A stretch of 64,000 bases of DNA from an uncultured Oscillibacter sp. (GCF_900546705.1 NZ_URDP01000001.1:1-64000), one strand, 5' to 3'. Counted from the stretch's first letter, positions 7,849 to 16,875 are shown. Program-made: numbers and translations. The notes: generated by a model from the sequence alone, not told the origin.

Positions 7849-8226
7849 ATGGAAAGATCATCTCTCAGCGCCAGTGAGTGGCGGGTGATGGAAGTTCTTT
7901 GGACCGGGCCGAAGACCTTGATGGAGCTGGTGCGGGAACTGGGAGTCTCTGCCGGGTGGGCCAAGAGCACCGTCACCACCATGGTCCGCCGGATGGAAGA
8001 AAAGGGCCTCATCACCTATGAACAGTCCGGACGGGCCAAGGTATTCCACCCTGCCGTCAGCCGGGACGCCGTGGCGGCGGCGGAGACAGATTCCCTGCTG
8101 GAGCGGGCGTACCACGGCAGCGTGGGGCTGCTGGTCAACGCCATGGCGGAGCGGGAGAGCCTGAGCCGGGAGGACATCGATGAGCTGTACGCCGTGCTGC
8201 GCAAAGCGGAGGAGGGACGGTTATGA
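7849..8226 (+). CDS. BlaI/MecI/CopY-family repressor
   Basis: 125 aa. The ATG at 7849 follows a purine-rich GGGGGGA ribosome site. The N-terminal winged helix reads LSASEWRVMEVLW, TLMELVREL, GWAKSTVTTMVRRMEEKGLI, TYEQSGRAKVFHPAV, the classic BlaI signature. The C-terminal helices serve dimerisation. Such repressors leave their operator when cleaved by, or in response to, the partner M56 membrane protease. Its stop overlaps the next start as ATGA at 8223. GC content jumps sharply here relative to the sigma pair to its left. Confidence 0.92.
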   Translation: MERSSLSASEWRVMEVLWTGPKTLMELVRELGVSAGWAKSTVTTMVRRMEEKGLITYEQSGRAKVFHPAVSRDAVAAAETDSLLERAYHGSVGLLVNAMAERESLSREDIDELYAVLRKAEEGRL

Positions 8227-11200
8227 GAGCGGTGCTGATTACGTCCAGCGTGCTGATTCTGGTGCTGATCGCCCTGCGGTATTTGCTGCGGGGAAGGATC
8301 AGTCCCCGGGTGCAGTATGCCTTGTGGCTGCTGGTGGCCGTGCGTTTGCTGGTGCCCATCTCCTTGCCGGGGACGGGACTCAGCGTGCTGAATATTCTGA
8401 CCCCGGAGACTGGTGACACCGCGGTATACGTCTCCTCCCACGGTGTCACAACCTCCGCCCCGGCACCGGAGACCGGTACTTTGGGCGATGGGCGGGCGAT
8501 GGATATCTACTATGATGATTTCGGCATCCGCCACTTCTATCCAGTGGGGGAGGCCCCACCGGCGGGCACGGAGTATACCACCGTTCCGGCGGAGCAGATC
8601 TTCAATCTGGGCAACCTGCTGCGGACCGTCTGGCTCTGTGGCGCCATGGCGATGGCGGCCTGGTTCCTGGCGGTGAACCTGTCCGTTTCCGCCCGGGCCC
8701 GGAAGGGTGCCCGGCGGATGGAGACAACGGAGAGCCCGGTGCCGGTGTACGTATCGGAAACGGTACCCTCCCCCTGCCTGCTGGGCCTTGTGCGCCAGCG
8801 GATCTATGTGACGCCAGCCTGCACGGTAGATCCGGCGGGGCTGCGGCATGTCCTGGCCCATGAGCTGACCCACCGGCGCCAGGGAGACCCCTGGTGGTCA
8901 TTGGTGCGGGCAGCGTGCTTGTGCTTTTACTGGTTTGACCCGCTGGTGTGGTGGGCGGCGGCGCTGTCCAGAAGAGACTGCGAACTCTCCTGCGACGCCG
9001 GTGCAATCCGCCGCCTGGGAGAACCGGAGCGTATCGCCTACGGCCAGACCCTGGTGGGCCTGGTGGCGGCCGGGGTGTCCCCCGGGAGCCTTTTGCAGAC
9101 TGCCACCACCATGCGCAGCGGAAAGAGCGGCCTGAAGGAGCGCGTCGCCCTTATCGCGAAAAAGCCCCGGATGCTGGCGGTCACAGCGCTGTGCCTGGTG
9201 ACCGTGGTGGCCATCGCGGCGGCCGCCACCTTCACCGGTGCCCGACCGGACCGGACCGACGCGGCATCCCTGACGGCGGAGGAGCGGACCGCGCAGATCC
9301 GTGCAGTCCTGTCCCAGGTGCCGGGCGAATACGCAGACAACGTGGTGATGGAGAAACCAACAGAGGATGGCGGGACGTTCCGCTTTGCCTACTATTACGC
9401 TCCGGACTACGACAGCGACTACGGAGGCTGGCTGTTCTGGGTGAACCGGTGGGATCAGGCGGACTTTGAGGCGCACCTGTGTGCCGGGGACACCAGCGGC
9501 GTCTTCTGCTTCGCCCGGGATACCGATGGGTACTATTACGCTGTCCACTGCCCCACGGACGTCAACTTCTCACCGGAAAACGGCGAGGATTACCATGCTG
9601 TTCAGGAGGGACTGCAAGACTGGGCTGAGACGGCGGTGCTGGCCGTGCCGGGGGTGGAGCCGTTTACTGAGGAAGATGTCCAGGCGCTGCGCAGCCAGCC
9701 CTTCCAGTTCCAGGGCGACCATATTACCGCCGTGTATTATCCCTATTACACTGTGAACGGCGACCGGGAGATCACCTGGACCTTCATCCTTTCCCAGCCG
9801 ATGGCCCGCGGGGCGGAGGGCATCTGGTGTGTGGAGCAGGTGTGGTACCCGGGAGAGTTTCCCCAGCGGCAGGTGGTGCGGCCGGACACGGACCTGCCCA
9901 TGGCGGACTACTACGCCGACCTCCAGTCCCAGGCGGATGACGGTCAGGCGGACTGGGCCCTGGATCCCACGGAGGTGTGCTTGCGCTTTGCCCACAGCTT
10001 TGAGGGCGGCCATTTGAACGCCGCGGCGGAGAGCTTTGAACTGAGTGAGCCGTACTCCTCCGCCCCGTACAGCGGTAATGAGGAGGCCGCGGAGGACCTG
10101 AGCGTTCTGCTGGATAACGACACCGGGCGGCTGGAAGCGACGCTGGATTACAACTCCGGCGGCACCTGGCAGGCGGATGCCCTGTCCGTATCCACCTCCG
10201 CCCTGTCGGTCCAGACGCTATTGGACACCCTGACCGGCGATGGGTACAGCTGGGTGGATACCCGCTGGACCTGGCCAATTGCCACGGATCCTTGGGCCTC
10301 GGAGGAGGACGGGGATTACTTCCTTTCCCTTTCCGTTCCGGACACCCGCTGCAGCCTCTGCGTGTATCGGGACAGTCCCTACGTGCAGTACATCAGAGGG
10401 AACGGAACTTCCGTGATTTACCAGGTGACGCCCGTGGATGACGCCCAGAGCGCGACGGCGGCCGTCCGGGCCTGGTATGATGAACAGCGGGACGCTCCGC
10501 TCACCGCCGACGTCCAGGCGGGGACGCTGATGGATGCCATCCGCAGCAACGATACGCTGGTGATGGAACTCACCCGCACCGACGGCGTGGGTGGCGGACG
10601 GTATGTCACCACCCGCAGCGGCACCGACAACGCCGATTATACCGCCCACAACTTCACATCTCCCAGCCTGTTTACTTGGTCCCGGGCGGAGGGCGGTATG
10701 CCGCCCTCCCCGGAGCCGGAGGCATCCCTGACTCTATCTTCTCCGGACGGCCGGTATGCCATCCGGGTCTGGACCGGCAGCAATCTGGTCTGCTGCACCG
10801 ACAGCGGCGAAACCTACTGGCTCCAGGCGGAGAGCACCGGTCAGAATGTATTCTCCGGCAGCATCTTCCAGCACCTGCGGTTCTGGTACGATGAGGTGGA
10901 GCTGGCCGCCCTCCGGGGAGATGTGGTCATCCCGGACACTGGGCAGGGCCACCTGGCTATCGCTCAGGCCTGGGCGGACGCGATGCAGGCGGTCAATCTT
11001 CAGGTGACGCCGGGAAGCAAATACGCCCTGAGCTATGTGCGCAATGTGGTCTCCTTGGAAGAGAACGCCATGGACAGCTGGTATCAGCCCTTCATGCTGG
11101 AGACGGAGCACTTCTACTTCTCCTATGTCCGGATCTTCGTGCCGGAAAACAAGCAATCCCTCGGCTGGAGCATGGCCGGCAACACCGGTGGCTACGACGG

Positions 11201-11306
11201 GACCTACGGCGAGGCCCCGGAGGGGGCCTTCATGAACTGGCAGATGGGCCCCATGTATCGGACCGACGATGGCTGGCGCTGCGACGGTACTGGCACAGGG
11301 CCGTAA
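8223..11306 (+). CDS. BlaR1-like M56 metallopeptidase, very large sensor
   Basis: 1027 aa, against ~590 in classical BlaR1. The N-terminal membrane part (MRAVLITSSVLILVLIALRYLL, then two more helices) surrounds a cytosolic-facing M56 protease with HELTH at residues 213-217 and ELSCD at ~255, the usual zinc ligands. A transmembrane helix at ~315-335 (MLAVTALCLVTVVAIAAAATF) leads to a ~690-residue extracytoplasmic region. That region has no penicillin-binding (SxxK/SxN/KTG) pattern that I can find. The signal is therefore probably not a beta-lactam. It is translationally coupled to the repressor. No downstream target gene lies in the element before attR, so the regulated gene may be the operon itself or lie elsewhere. 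Confidence 0.88.
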   Translation: MRAVLITSSVLILVLIALRYLLRGRISPRVQYALWLLVAVRLLVPISLPGTGLSVLNILTPETGDTAVYVSSHGVTTSAPAPETGTLGDGRAMDIYYDDFGIRHFYPVGEAPPAGTEYTTVPAEQIFNLGNLLRTVWLCGAMAMAAWFLAVNLSVSARARKGARRMETTESPVPVYVSETVPSPCLLGLVRQRIYVTPACTVDPAGLRHVLAHELTHRRQGDPWWSLVRAACLCFYWFDPLVWWAAALSRRDCELSCDAGAIRRLGEPERIAYGQTLVGLVAAGVSPGSLLQTATTMRSGKSGLKERVALIAKKPRMLAVTALCLVTVVAIAAAATFTGARPDRTDAASLTAEERTAQIRAVLSQVPGEYADNVVMEKPTEDGGTFRFAYYYAPDYDSDYGGWLFWVNRWDQADFEAHLCAGDTSGVFCFARDTDGYYYAVHCPTDVNFSPENGEDYHAVQEGLQDWAETAVLAVPGVEPFTEEDVQALRSQPFQFQGDHITAVYYPYYTVNGDREITWTFILSQPMARGAEGIWCVEQVWYPGEFPQRQVVRPDTDLPMADYYADLQSQADDGQADWALDPTEVCLRFAHSFEGGHLNAAAESFELSEPYSSAPYSGNEEAAEDLSVLLDNDTGRLEATLDYNSGGTWQADALSVSTSALSVQTLLDTLTGDGYSWVDTRWTWPIATDPWASEEDGDYFLSLSVPDTRCSLCVYRDSPYVQYIRGNGTSVIYQVTPVDDAQSATAAVRAWYDEQRDAPLTADVQAGTLMDAIRSNDTLVMELTRTDGVGGGRYVTTRSGTDNADYTAHNFTSPSLFTWSRAEGGMPPSPEPEASLTLSSPDGRYAIRVWTGSNLVCCTDSGETYWLQAESTGQNVFSGSIFQHLRFWYDEVELAALRGDVVIPDTGQGHLAIAQAWADAMQAVNLQVTPGSKYALSYVRNVVSLEENAMDSWYQPFMLETEHFYFSYVRIFVPENKQSLGWSMAGNTGGYDGTYGEAPEGAFMNWQMGPMYRTDDGWRCDGTGTGP

Positions 11307-11496
11307 AGAATCAGATAGCGCCTTGTATTGGTTGAGATACTCTCTTTGCGATCATTTCGCCTTGTTGATATATTTCCCCACTACACAGTGCGGCATAGCC
11401 CGTGCACGGCAAGCTGCCTGAACCGAAAACAACACTTGACATTTTCTCGATTGCAAGCTATCATCACGGCAACAAGGTCACCTCTTGCAGAAAGAG

Positions 11497-11529
11497 TCCC
11501 CGGCTCCGCTCAATAAGCGGAGCCGGGGA
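11497..11529 (+). terminator. terminator hairpin near right end
   Basis: Perfect 13-bp arms TCCCCGGCTCCGC and complement with a 7-nt loop; only a short T-run follows. Probably ends the blaI/blaR-like transcript. Confidence 0.65.
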
Positions 11530-11532
11530 TTT

Positions 11533-11553
11533 GACCAATACGCTGACCAATAT
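11533..11553 (+). repeat. candidate integrase arm-type site (right end)
   Basis: GACCAATAC then GACCAATAT, 12 bp apart, the counterpart of 394-414 near the other end, in the same orientation. Confidence 0.55.
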
Positions 11554-11665
11554 CCGGATATCAGCGGGCGGACACAGTGGACAATGACCTCTTGCCTGTT
11601 CAGAAAAAGTGGAGTAAAAAGTACCGTCAAGCGTCTGGTAACAGGCGTTTGACGTCCAGACGGAT

Positions 11666-11716
11666 CTTCACACGCAGGAGGTCACTGGTTCGAGTCCAGT
11701 AGTCTCCACCAAAAAG
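11666..11716. repeat. attR: 51-bp duplicate of tRNA-Val 3' end
   Basis: A perfect copy of 263-313. It marks the right boundary of the element and represents the displaced original 3' end of the tRNA gene. Confidence 0.95.
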
Positions 11717-11750
11717 AACCTGATTTCCAAGGAAATCAGGTTCTTTTTTT
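11711..11750 (+). terminator. original chromosomal terminator of tRNA operon
   Basis: AAGAACCTGATTT pairs with AAATCAGGTTCTT, followed by seven T. It would terminate the tRNA transcript if the element were excised. Confidence 0.85.
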
Positions 11751-11797
11751 TGCAAGTTTTTGCATCTTTTCTCTGACTACTAAAAGCACCACAGCCC

Positions 11798-11830
11798 AAA
11801 AAGGCTCCCGCATCTGCGGGAGCCTTTTTT
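11798..11830 (-). terminator. bidirectional terminator after the phosphodiesterase gene
   Basis: AAAAAGGCTCCCGCA/TGCGGGAGCCTTTTT hairpin with A/T tracts on both sides, downstream of the stop at 11867. Confidence 0.9.
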
Positions 11831-11866
11831 GATTTTGTGTTCTGCCGCTGCTTTTTCACGGCGTGT

Positions 11867-12763
11867 TCATTCAGCAAAACAGCTGCTGCTCCACCATGCA
11901 GTGAAAGCCTGCGCATAATTGGTTTTAAAGCCCAGTACACCCAATGTGCACATCTGCTCCCACCAACCGGGATCATCCCCCAAGTTGGAGAAAACTTGAA
12001 CGCCGCGGTCTGCCAGCCAGTGAACATCGTCTTTTGAAAAACACCCGGCGTTAAGACCGATCTCGAAGAAGTCCGACGTTTCTACGACATGCCGGTTTTC
12101 CTCTGTCAAATAGTGGAGATTGGCGCCCAGCCGCAGGCCGCAGGGCTTTCCCATAGTGCGGCACATCTGCTGGATTTCCTCTGTGTAGGTGGGTACACCA
12201 GAAAAGAGAATATACCGGGTTGTATTGGAAGAGTGATCCAGAATCTCCAGCATGCGCTTCATGACGCCCGGGGATTTGACCTCCACCTCCACGGTGATGG
12301 GCTCCGGTCGGCTGGACAGCCAGGCATCAAAATCTGCAAAGCGCATCAGGTGGGCCATTCGCCCGTCCCGGGACAGAGCCGAAGCGTAGTCGCTGCCCGG
12401 TTCCTGTCCCATCAAACGCTCAGGCATAATGGCCATGCTCTCGATGTCTGCGTGGGGAGGGAGTTCCAGGGAGAGGGTGTGGTTGGCATAGGGCAGTTCT
12501 ACGGACTGAATTTCTTCCCAGGTCATCTCACAGATGCGCCGGTTCGTAGGGGCGGTGGGATGGCCCAGGGTCATCCGGGTAAAATTGAAGTCGTGTGCCA
12601 CGATGATTTCTCCATCCCGGGATAGCTGGACATCGATCTCCATGCCTTCCAGCCCCAATTCCACAGCGCCCTGAAAGGCACCCAGTGTATTCTCCGGAGC
12701 TGCTTGAGCAAGACCCCGGTGGGCCAATCGCATGGGACCGGTGTAATTTGTCTGTTTTTTCAT
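11867..12763 (-). CDS. glycerophosphodiester phosphodiesterase
   Basis: 298 aa. Start 12763 is chosen for AAGGAG 6 nt upstream; an ATG 8 codons earlier lies in the end of the permease gene. The N-terminal LAHRGLAQAAPENTLGAF, then EIDVQLSRDGEIIVAHDF, is the GDPD TIM-barrel signature: catalytic His in HRG, ENT, the E-D metal ligands, and the second His in HDF. VEVEVKSPG supplies the expected later glutamate. No signal peptide, so cytoplasmic. It would split glycerophosphodiesters into glycerol-3-phosphate and alcohol. It is the last gene of an ABC-importer operon, like ugpQ after the Ugp importer, which suggests that the imported substrate is a glycerophosphodiester. Confidence 0.88.
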   Translation of the reverse strand: MKKQTNYTGPMRLAHRGLAQAAPENTLGAFQGAVELGLEGMEIDVQLSRDGEIIVAHDFNFTRMTLGHPTAPTNRRICEMTWEEIQSVELPYANHTLSLELPPHADIESMAIMPERLMGQEPGSDYASALSRDGRMAHLMRFADFDAWLSSRPEPITVEVEVKSPGVMKRMLEILDHSSNTTRYILFSGVPTYTEEIQQMCRTMGKPCGLRLGANLHYLTEENRHVVETSDFFEIGLNAGCFSKDDVHWLADRGVQVFSNLGDDPGWWEQMCTLGVLGFKTNYAQAFTAWWSSSCFAE

Positions 12764-12773
12764 GTAGTTCTCC

Positions 12774-13643
12774 TTACATTTTTCCAAGTGCCGCGCCCAT
12801 GTACTCCGTTTTAATATTCCGTTCCACGATCATCAGCAATACCAGATTGGGAATCAGCAGGATCAGTGATACAACAGATGCCCGGGTCTGCGAAAATCCC
12901 TCTCCCAAATAGGAGAAGAGGACGGTGGGAATGGTCCGGATCTCCGGCGCGCCGATGATGAAGGACATGGTGAATTCCTCCATGCTGTTGATAAATGTAA
13001 AGATGGCACCGGAAATAATACTGGGGGCCAGCATGGGAAGGTAGACCTCCTTCAGCCGTGTCCGGGGGCCGGCGCCCAGGTTGGACGCCGCGTCCAGGAT
13101 GTCCTGGGGCATGGATTCAAAGCCCACGACCAGGATGCGGAGCATGTAGGGGATTCCGATCAGGGTATGGGACAGGATGACACCCAGATAGGTTCCGGAC
13201 AACCCCAGAAAGTAGATCACACGTCCGATGTAGATGGCCAGGGCCATTCCCGGCAGGATCATCGGCAGCAAAATCGCGGTCTTGATAGCCTCTTTTCCCC
13301 GGATGGGCCGGCGGCCCAGAGCGTAGCTGGTGGGCATGGCCAGCAGGAAAGACAACAGCGTGGAGCAGGCGGCAATGAGGAAGCTATTGAAAATGGCACC
13401 GCCGATGTTGGCATTTTCAATGATGTAAATCCAATTGTCCACGGAGAGACTGCTGGGCAGTACGTCGGGGTAAGACCAGCCCACGCTGGGGTCTACCAGG
13501 GACCACAAAATGGAGTATGCCAGCGGGATCACGATCCAGATGACAAACAGTACGCCGAAGCCGAAAGGGAGCAGCAGCTTGATTAATTTTTTCGTCAGGC
13601 GGTTGGGGACAGCCCCGGCAATCGCCGTTTCGTTCTGATTCAT
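12774..13643 (-). CDS. ABC importer permease (second subunit)
   Basis: 289 aa. Start at ATG 13643 after GAGGGAGG; upstream in-frame codons belong to the preceding permease. Six membrane helices are visible. The EAA loop reads EVYLPMLAPSIISGAIFTFINSMEEF with the DAASNLGAGPRTRLKE lead-in. This is the PotC/ThiP-like BPD_transp_1 class. It pairs with the permease encoded 13 nt upstream. Confidence 0.9.
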   Translation of the reverse strand: MNQNETAIAGAVPNRLTKKLIKLLLPFGFGVLFVIWIVIPLAYSILWSLVDPSVGWSYPDVLPSSLSVDNWIYIIENANIGGAIFNSFLIAACSTLLSFLLAMPTSYALGRRPIRGKEAIKTAILLPMILPGMALAIYIGRVIYFLGLSGTYLGVILSHTLIGIPYMLRILVVGFESMPQDILDAASNLGAGPRTRLKEVYLPMLAPSIISGAIFTFINSMEEFTMSFIIGAPEIRTIPTVLFSYLGEGFSQTRASVVSLILLIPNLVLLMIVERNIKTEYMGAALGKM

Positions 13644-13656
13644 GGCGTTTCCTCCC

Positions 13657-14505
13657 TCAAAGATGCTTTGCCAGCCGGTTTCCAATGCAGGTGTAAACGG
13701 ATACGAAAACGATGGCCGTGACGGTCATCAGGCAGCCGATGCAGGCGGCTGTGCTCCAATCGTTGAGTAGGTATGCCTGCTTGTGCATCAGGTTGGAGAG
13801 AGTGGTGGGATAGATGGGGCCCATGACCCGGGAGATGGTGAAGTCGTTGAATACCTTGATAAATGTCATGATAACTGCTACCAGGGCCGAAGGGAACGTC
13901 AGGGGCAGGGTCACTTCCCAGAACAGGCGCAGCCGCCCGGCACCCAGATTGCGGCCTGCGTCCAGCACATCCTTGCGCACGGACTCTACCGATGAATAGA
14001 CGATCAGCAGCATGAAGGGAATGTTTTTCCACACCTGCGTAATCAGGGCACTGACGCCCCAATTGTCGTTTTTCAGCGCCAGGGGTTCCCGGATGAGTCC
14101 GAGGCCTACCAGAATTACGTTCACAATGCCGTTGTAGCTGATCACGTTGGTAATCAGCAGACAGGCGACCAGGGACGGGATGAACATGGGGATCTTCAGA
14201 AGAGACAGCCAGGTCTTTTTGCCGGGCAGGTTTTTCACCACCAGGGACAGCGGATAGACGATGATGATGCAGATGACGCAGGTCCAGACGGCGATTTTCA
14301 AAGAGTAGAACAGACTGCCTCCCAGGTCTCCCGAAAACAGTTCCTTCCAGTATTGCAGGGAAAAGGCGGACGTTCCTGTAAAATTCAGCAGTCCGAAGCT
14401 CTGGATGATCATCATTCCCAGAGCGGCGGCCAGAAAGAGCACCACAAAGCCAAGACCCGGCAGAAGAAGCAGATAGCCCCACTCAAACGGTTTCTTCTTT
14501 CTCAT
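13657..14505 (-). CDS. ABC importer permease (first subunit)
   Basis: 282 aa. The start at 14505 follows GGAGG 9 nt upstream. It begins MRKKKPFEWGYLLLLPGLGFVVLFLAAALG, and six helices are apparent. The EAA motif is DAGRNLGAGRLRLFWEVTLPLTFPSALVAVIMTFIKVF. Class PotB-like. With the neighbouring permease and ATPase it forms a heterodimeric importer in the cytoplasmic membrane. Confidence 0.9.
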   Translation of the reverse strand: MRKKKPFEWGYLLLLPGLGFVVLFLAAALGMMIIQSFGLLNFTGTSAFSLQYWKELFSGDLGGSLFYSLKIAVWTCVICIIIVYPLSLVVKNLPGKKTWLSLLKIPMFIPSLVACLLITNVISYNGIVNVILVGLGLIREPLALKNDNWGVSALITQVWKNIPFMLLIVYSSVESVRKDVLDAGRNLGAGRLRLFWEVTLPLTFPSALVAVIMTFIKVFNDFTISRVMGPIYPTTLSNLMHKQAYLLNDWSTAACIGCLMTVTAIVFVSVYTCIGNRLAKHL

Positions 14506-14508
14506 GTC

Positions 14509-15582
14509 TCACGCCTCCAGAAGCCGGATCTTTTCCGGCTGTACGGAAAAGGAGATCTCGCTGCCGGCCTCCACGTCCCAGTCCTTGGAGATCCCGGCGC
14601 GGAGCTGCGCCTCGCCTACCCGGACGAACATATCCATCAGGCTGCCCATGTACACGGCAGTCTGCACCGTTCCGCGGATCAGGTTCGGGGCGTCGGAGTC
14701 CCCCGGCTCGGGATGGAGGTCCTCAGGGCGGATGCACAGATGCGCCCTGGTGCCCGGTGCCAGCTGACAGTCGGGGTCCAGCGCCTCCAGACGGCCGTAG
14801 GCACTCTCCACGGCAAAGTGCTGCCCATTCCGGCGCAGAATCGTGCAGGGGACAATGTTTGCAGTGCCGATGAAATCCGCTACAAACTGGTTTGCAGGCC
14901 GGTCGTAGATATCCCGGGGCGCGGCATTTTGCATCATATGACCGGCGTTCATGGTGATGATCCGGTCGCTGATGGCCAGGGCTTCTGCCTGGTCGTGGGT
15001 CACATAGATGGCCGTGATGCCCAGCTTCTGCTGGACCTCCCGGATTTCCACCCGTACTTTCTCCCGCAGCTTGGCGTCCAGATTGGAAAGGGGCTCGTCA
15101 AAGAGCAGCAGTTTGGGCCGCACCACCACGCACCGGGCCAGAGCTACCCGCTGCTGCTGGCCGCCGGAGAGCTCGTAGGGCTTCCGGTCCCCCAAGCCGG
15201 TCAGGTTGACCATCGCCATGGCCTCCTCGACCCGGGGACGCTGTTCCTCCTTGGGCACCTTGTGCATCCGCAGACCGAAGCGGATGTTTTCATACACCGT
15301 CTTGTTGGGGAACAGGGCGTAGGACTGGAAGCACATGGCGGTGTCCCGCTTGTTGGGCGGTACATCGTTCATCCGCGTGTCACCAAAGTACACCTCGCCG
15401 CTGTCGCACTCCAAAAATCCGGCAATAATGCGCAGCAGTGTGGTTTTTCCGCAGCCGGAGGGGCCCAGCAGCGTCACAAACTGCCCCTCGGGAATCTCAA
15501 AATTGATGTTGTCCAGGGCAGTGAAGTCCCCATAGTGTTTGCTCAGGTTCCGAACCGTCAATCCTGCCGGCAAGGTAATCAT
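14509..15582 (-). CDS. ABC importer ATPase (PotA/FbpC-like)
   Basis: 357 aa. Walker A is GPSGCGKTT at residues ~40-48, the signature is LSGGQQQR, Walker B is LLLFDEP and the switch His is in THDQAEA. A C-terminal OB-type regulatory domain (TOBE, ~residues 260-350) is present, so this belongs to the importer subfamily that energises PotB/PotC-type permeases. It is encoded 3 nt before the first permease and follows the binding-protein gene, completing a five-gene operon. Confidence 0.93.
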   Translation of the reverse strand: MITLPAGLTVRNLSKHYGDFTALDNINFEIPEGQFVTLLGPSGCGKTTLLRIIAGFLECDSGEVYFGDTRMNDVPPNKRDTAMCFQSYALFPNKTVYENIRFGLRMHKVPKEEQRPRVEEAMAMVNLTGLGDRKPYELSGGQQQRVALARCVVVRPKLLLFDEPLSNLDAKLREKVRVEIREVQQKLGITAIYVTHDQAEALAISDRIITMNAGHMMQNAAPRDIYDRPANQFVADFIGTANIVPCTILRRNGQHFAVESAYGRLEALDPDCQLAPGTRAHLCIRPEDLHPEPGDSDAPNLIRGTVQTAVYMGSLMDMFVRVGEAQLRAGISKDWDVEAGSEISFSVQPEKIRLLEA

Positions 15583-15637
15583 CTCCTTTGTTGATGCCGG
15601 AGGACTCCGTGGAGTCCCCCGGCACAGGTTTGTGGAT

Positions 15638-16834
15638 TCAGCTCAGGACGTTGGTGGTGAAGTCCTTGATGTACTGGGTTTTGTAGCAGGCGGCCATCCA
15701 GTCCGTGTTCTTGGCGCGGTCCTCCGGTGTCAGGAGAGAGATGTCCTGCTCCAGATCCGTCCGGGCGCCCAGATAGCCGGTTGCCTCCGCCTGGGCATTC
15801 TGCCCCTCGTCAGAGGTCATCCAGTTGATGAACAGCAGCGCGGCGGCGGGGTGGCTGGCGTTGGCCACCACGGACATGACCTCGCCGGAGTAGCAAAGAC
15901 CGAAGTCCGGTACATAGTAACCATGATTGATGGACAGGTCGCCGTTTCCAGCGCTCTCAGAGACGTTGAAGTCCCAGGCGGTGGTCAGCCAGACCTCGCC
16001 GCTGTTGAGGCGGCTGATGCTGTCAGCGTTGCTGGTGGTGAAGGTGATGTCATCCCGGTGCTCGTTGAACCAATCCCAGACCACGTCCCACTTTTCCAGC
16101 AGGGCCGGGTCGCAGCCGTCCTCCGCAGTCAGGTACTGATCCAGCCCTCCCGTCAGGTTGGCGATGATGCTCTCCATCATGGCCTGACCGGTTCCGCCGT
16201 TTTCGGGAATGCACATGGCGAACTTTCCAGGGTTGTTTTCGATGAACTGCTCCAGTTCCTCAAAGGTCTGGGGAACCGTGTCCTCTGAGAGCTCATTGGC
16301 GTTGTAGAGCAGCCCTGCCGGAGAGGTGGAGACGGGCACCCAGTAGCCCTTCTCATTGCTGACGCCCTCTTTGCGGGCGCTCAGACCCGGAACCAGCTTG
16401 TCCTTATACTGCATGATGTCCAGGATGCCGGGAGTCAGCGCATTGGCATCCATCAGGCCCTCCACGGTCTCACCGGCCAGGAACATGACATCAATGGAGC
16501 CGGTGCCGGAGAGCTCGGTGAGGACCTTGTCCATGGTAGTGGTTTTTTCTCCCACCATGACGTTTACATGGATTCCGTACCGCTCTTCAAAGAGCCGGGC
16601 CACTTCGTTCCACTCGGACTCCTGGAGCCAAACGGCGAAGGTCAGTTCGCCCTCCTGCTTGGCTGCGGCCTCGATGTCATCCCAGGACCAGGACAGCAGA
16701 TCCGCCGCGGTTTCATAGGCCGGAACGCTGGACTCGACGTTTTCGGATGCGGCGGAGTCCTGGGCTTTATCGCCGCATGCGGTCAGCGATAGGGCCATGG
16801 ACAGTGCCAGCAGGGAACAGATTAGTTTTTTCAT
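15638..16834 (-). CDS. ABC importer substrate-binding lipoprotein
   Basis: 398 aa. The ATG at 16834 follows CAGGAGG. A lipoprotein signal peptide MKKLICSLLALSMALSLTACG ends in the lipobox LTAC, so Cys20 would be lipidated. The mature part (LTFAVWLQESEWNEVARLFEERYGIHVNV and following) is a type-II periplasmic-binding fold like PotD/SBP_bac_8 proteins. It captures the substrate outside the membrane for the permease pair. The substrate is not readable from sequence; the phosphodiesterase in the operon points to a phosphodiester. Confidence 0.9.
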   Translation of the reverse strand: MKKLICSLLALSMALSLTACGDKAQDSAASENVESSVPAYETAADLLSWSWDDIEAAAKQEGELTFAVWLQESEWNEVARLFEERYGIHVNVMVGEKTTTMDKVLTELSGTGSIDVMFLAGETVEGLMDANALTPGILDIMQYKDKLVPGLSARKEGVSNEKGYWVPVSTSPAGLLYNANELSEDTVPQTFEELEQFIENNPGKFAMCIPENGGTGQAMMESIIANLTGGLDQYLTAEDGCDPALLEKWDVVWDWFNEHRDDITFTTSNADSISRLNSGEVWLTTAWDFNVSESAGNGDLSINHGYYVPDFGLCYSGEVMSVVANASHPAAALLFINWMTSDEGQNAQAEATGYLGARTDLEQDISLLTPEDRAKNTDWMAACYKTQYIKDFTTNVLS

Positions 16835-16875
16835 GGTATCCTCCTGTTTTTCACTAAAACGCACGCTTGCTGTGC

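Larger units (their letters stand above)
11307..11665. other. non-coding right end of the element
   Basis: About 360 bp between blaR-like and attR. It contains a terminator hairpin (11497-11529) and the double GACCAATAC motif (11533-11553). No supported gene. Confidence 0.6.
263..11716. mobile_element. integrative element in tRNA-Val
   Basis: The element is defined by a perfect 51-bp direct repeat, one copy being the intact tRNA-Val 3' end and the other at 11666. The interval holds a tyrosine integrase gene, an excisionase-like gene and a HTH protein gene, all read toward the tRNA. Accessory cargo follows: a toxin-like gene with partner, an ECF sigma pair, and a BlaI/BlaR-like pair. No relaxase, coupling protein, VirB4-like ATPase, phage structural gene or transposase is visible. 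It is therefore a small non-conjugative or degraded island. The integrase carries an in-frame amber codon and may be inactive. Base composition is mosaic, AT-richer around 5.2-7.8 kb and clearly GC-rich from 7.85 kb. Confidence 0.9.

Noticed and set aside
14353..15594. 413-codon plus-strand ORF
   Set aside because: Antisense to the ABC ATPase, which has complete Walker and signature motifs.
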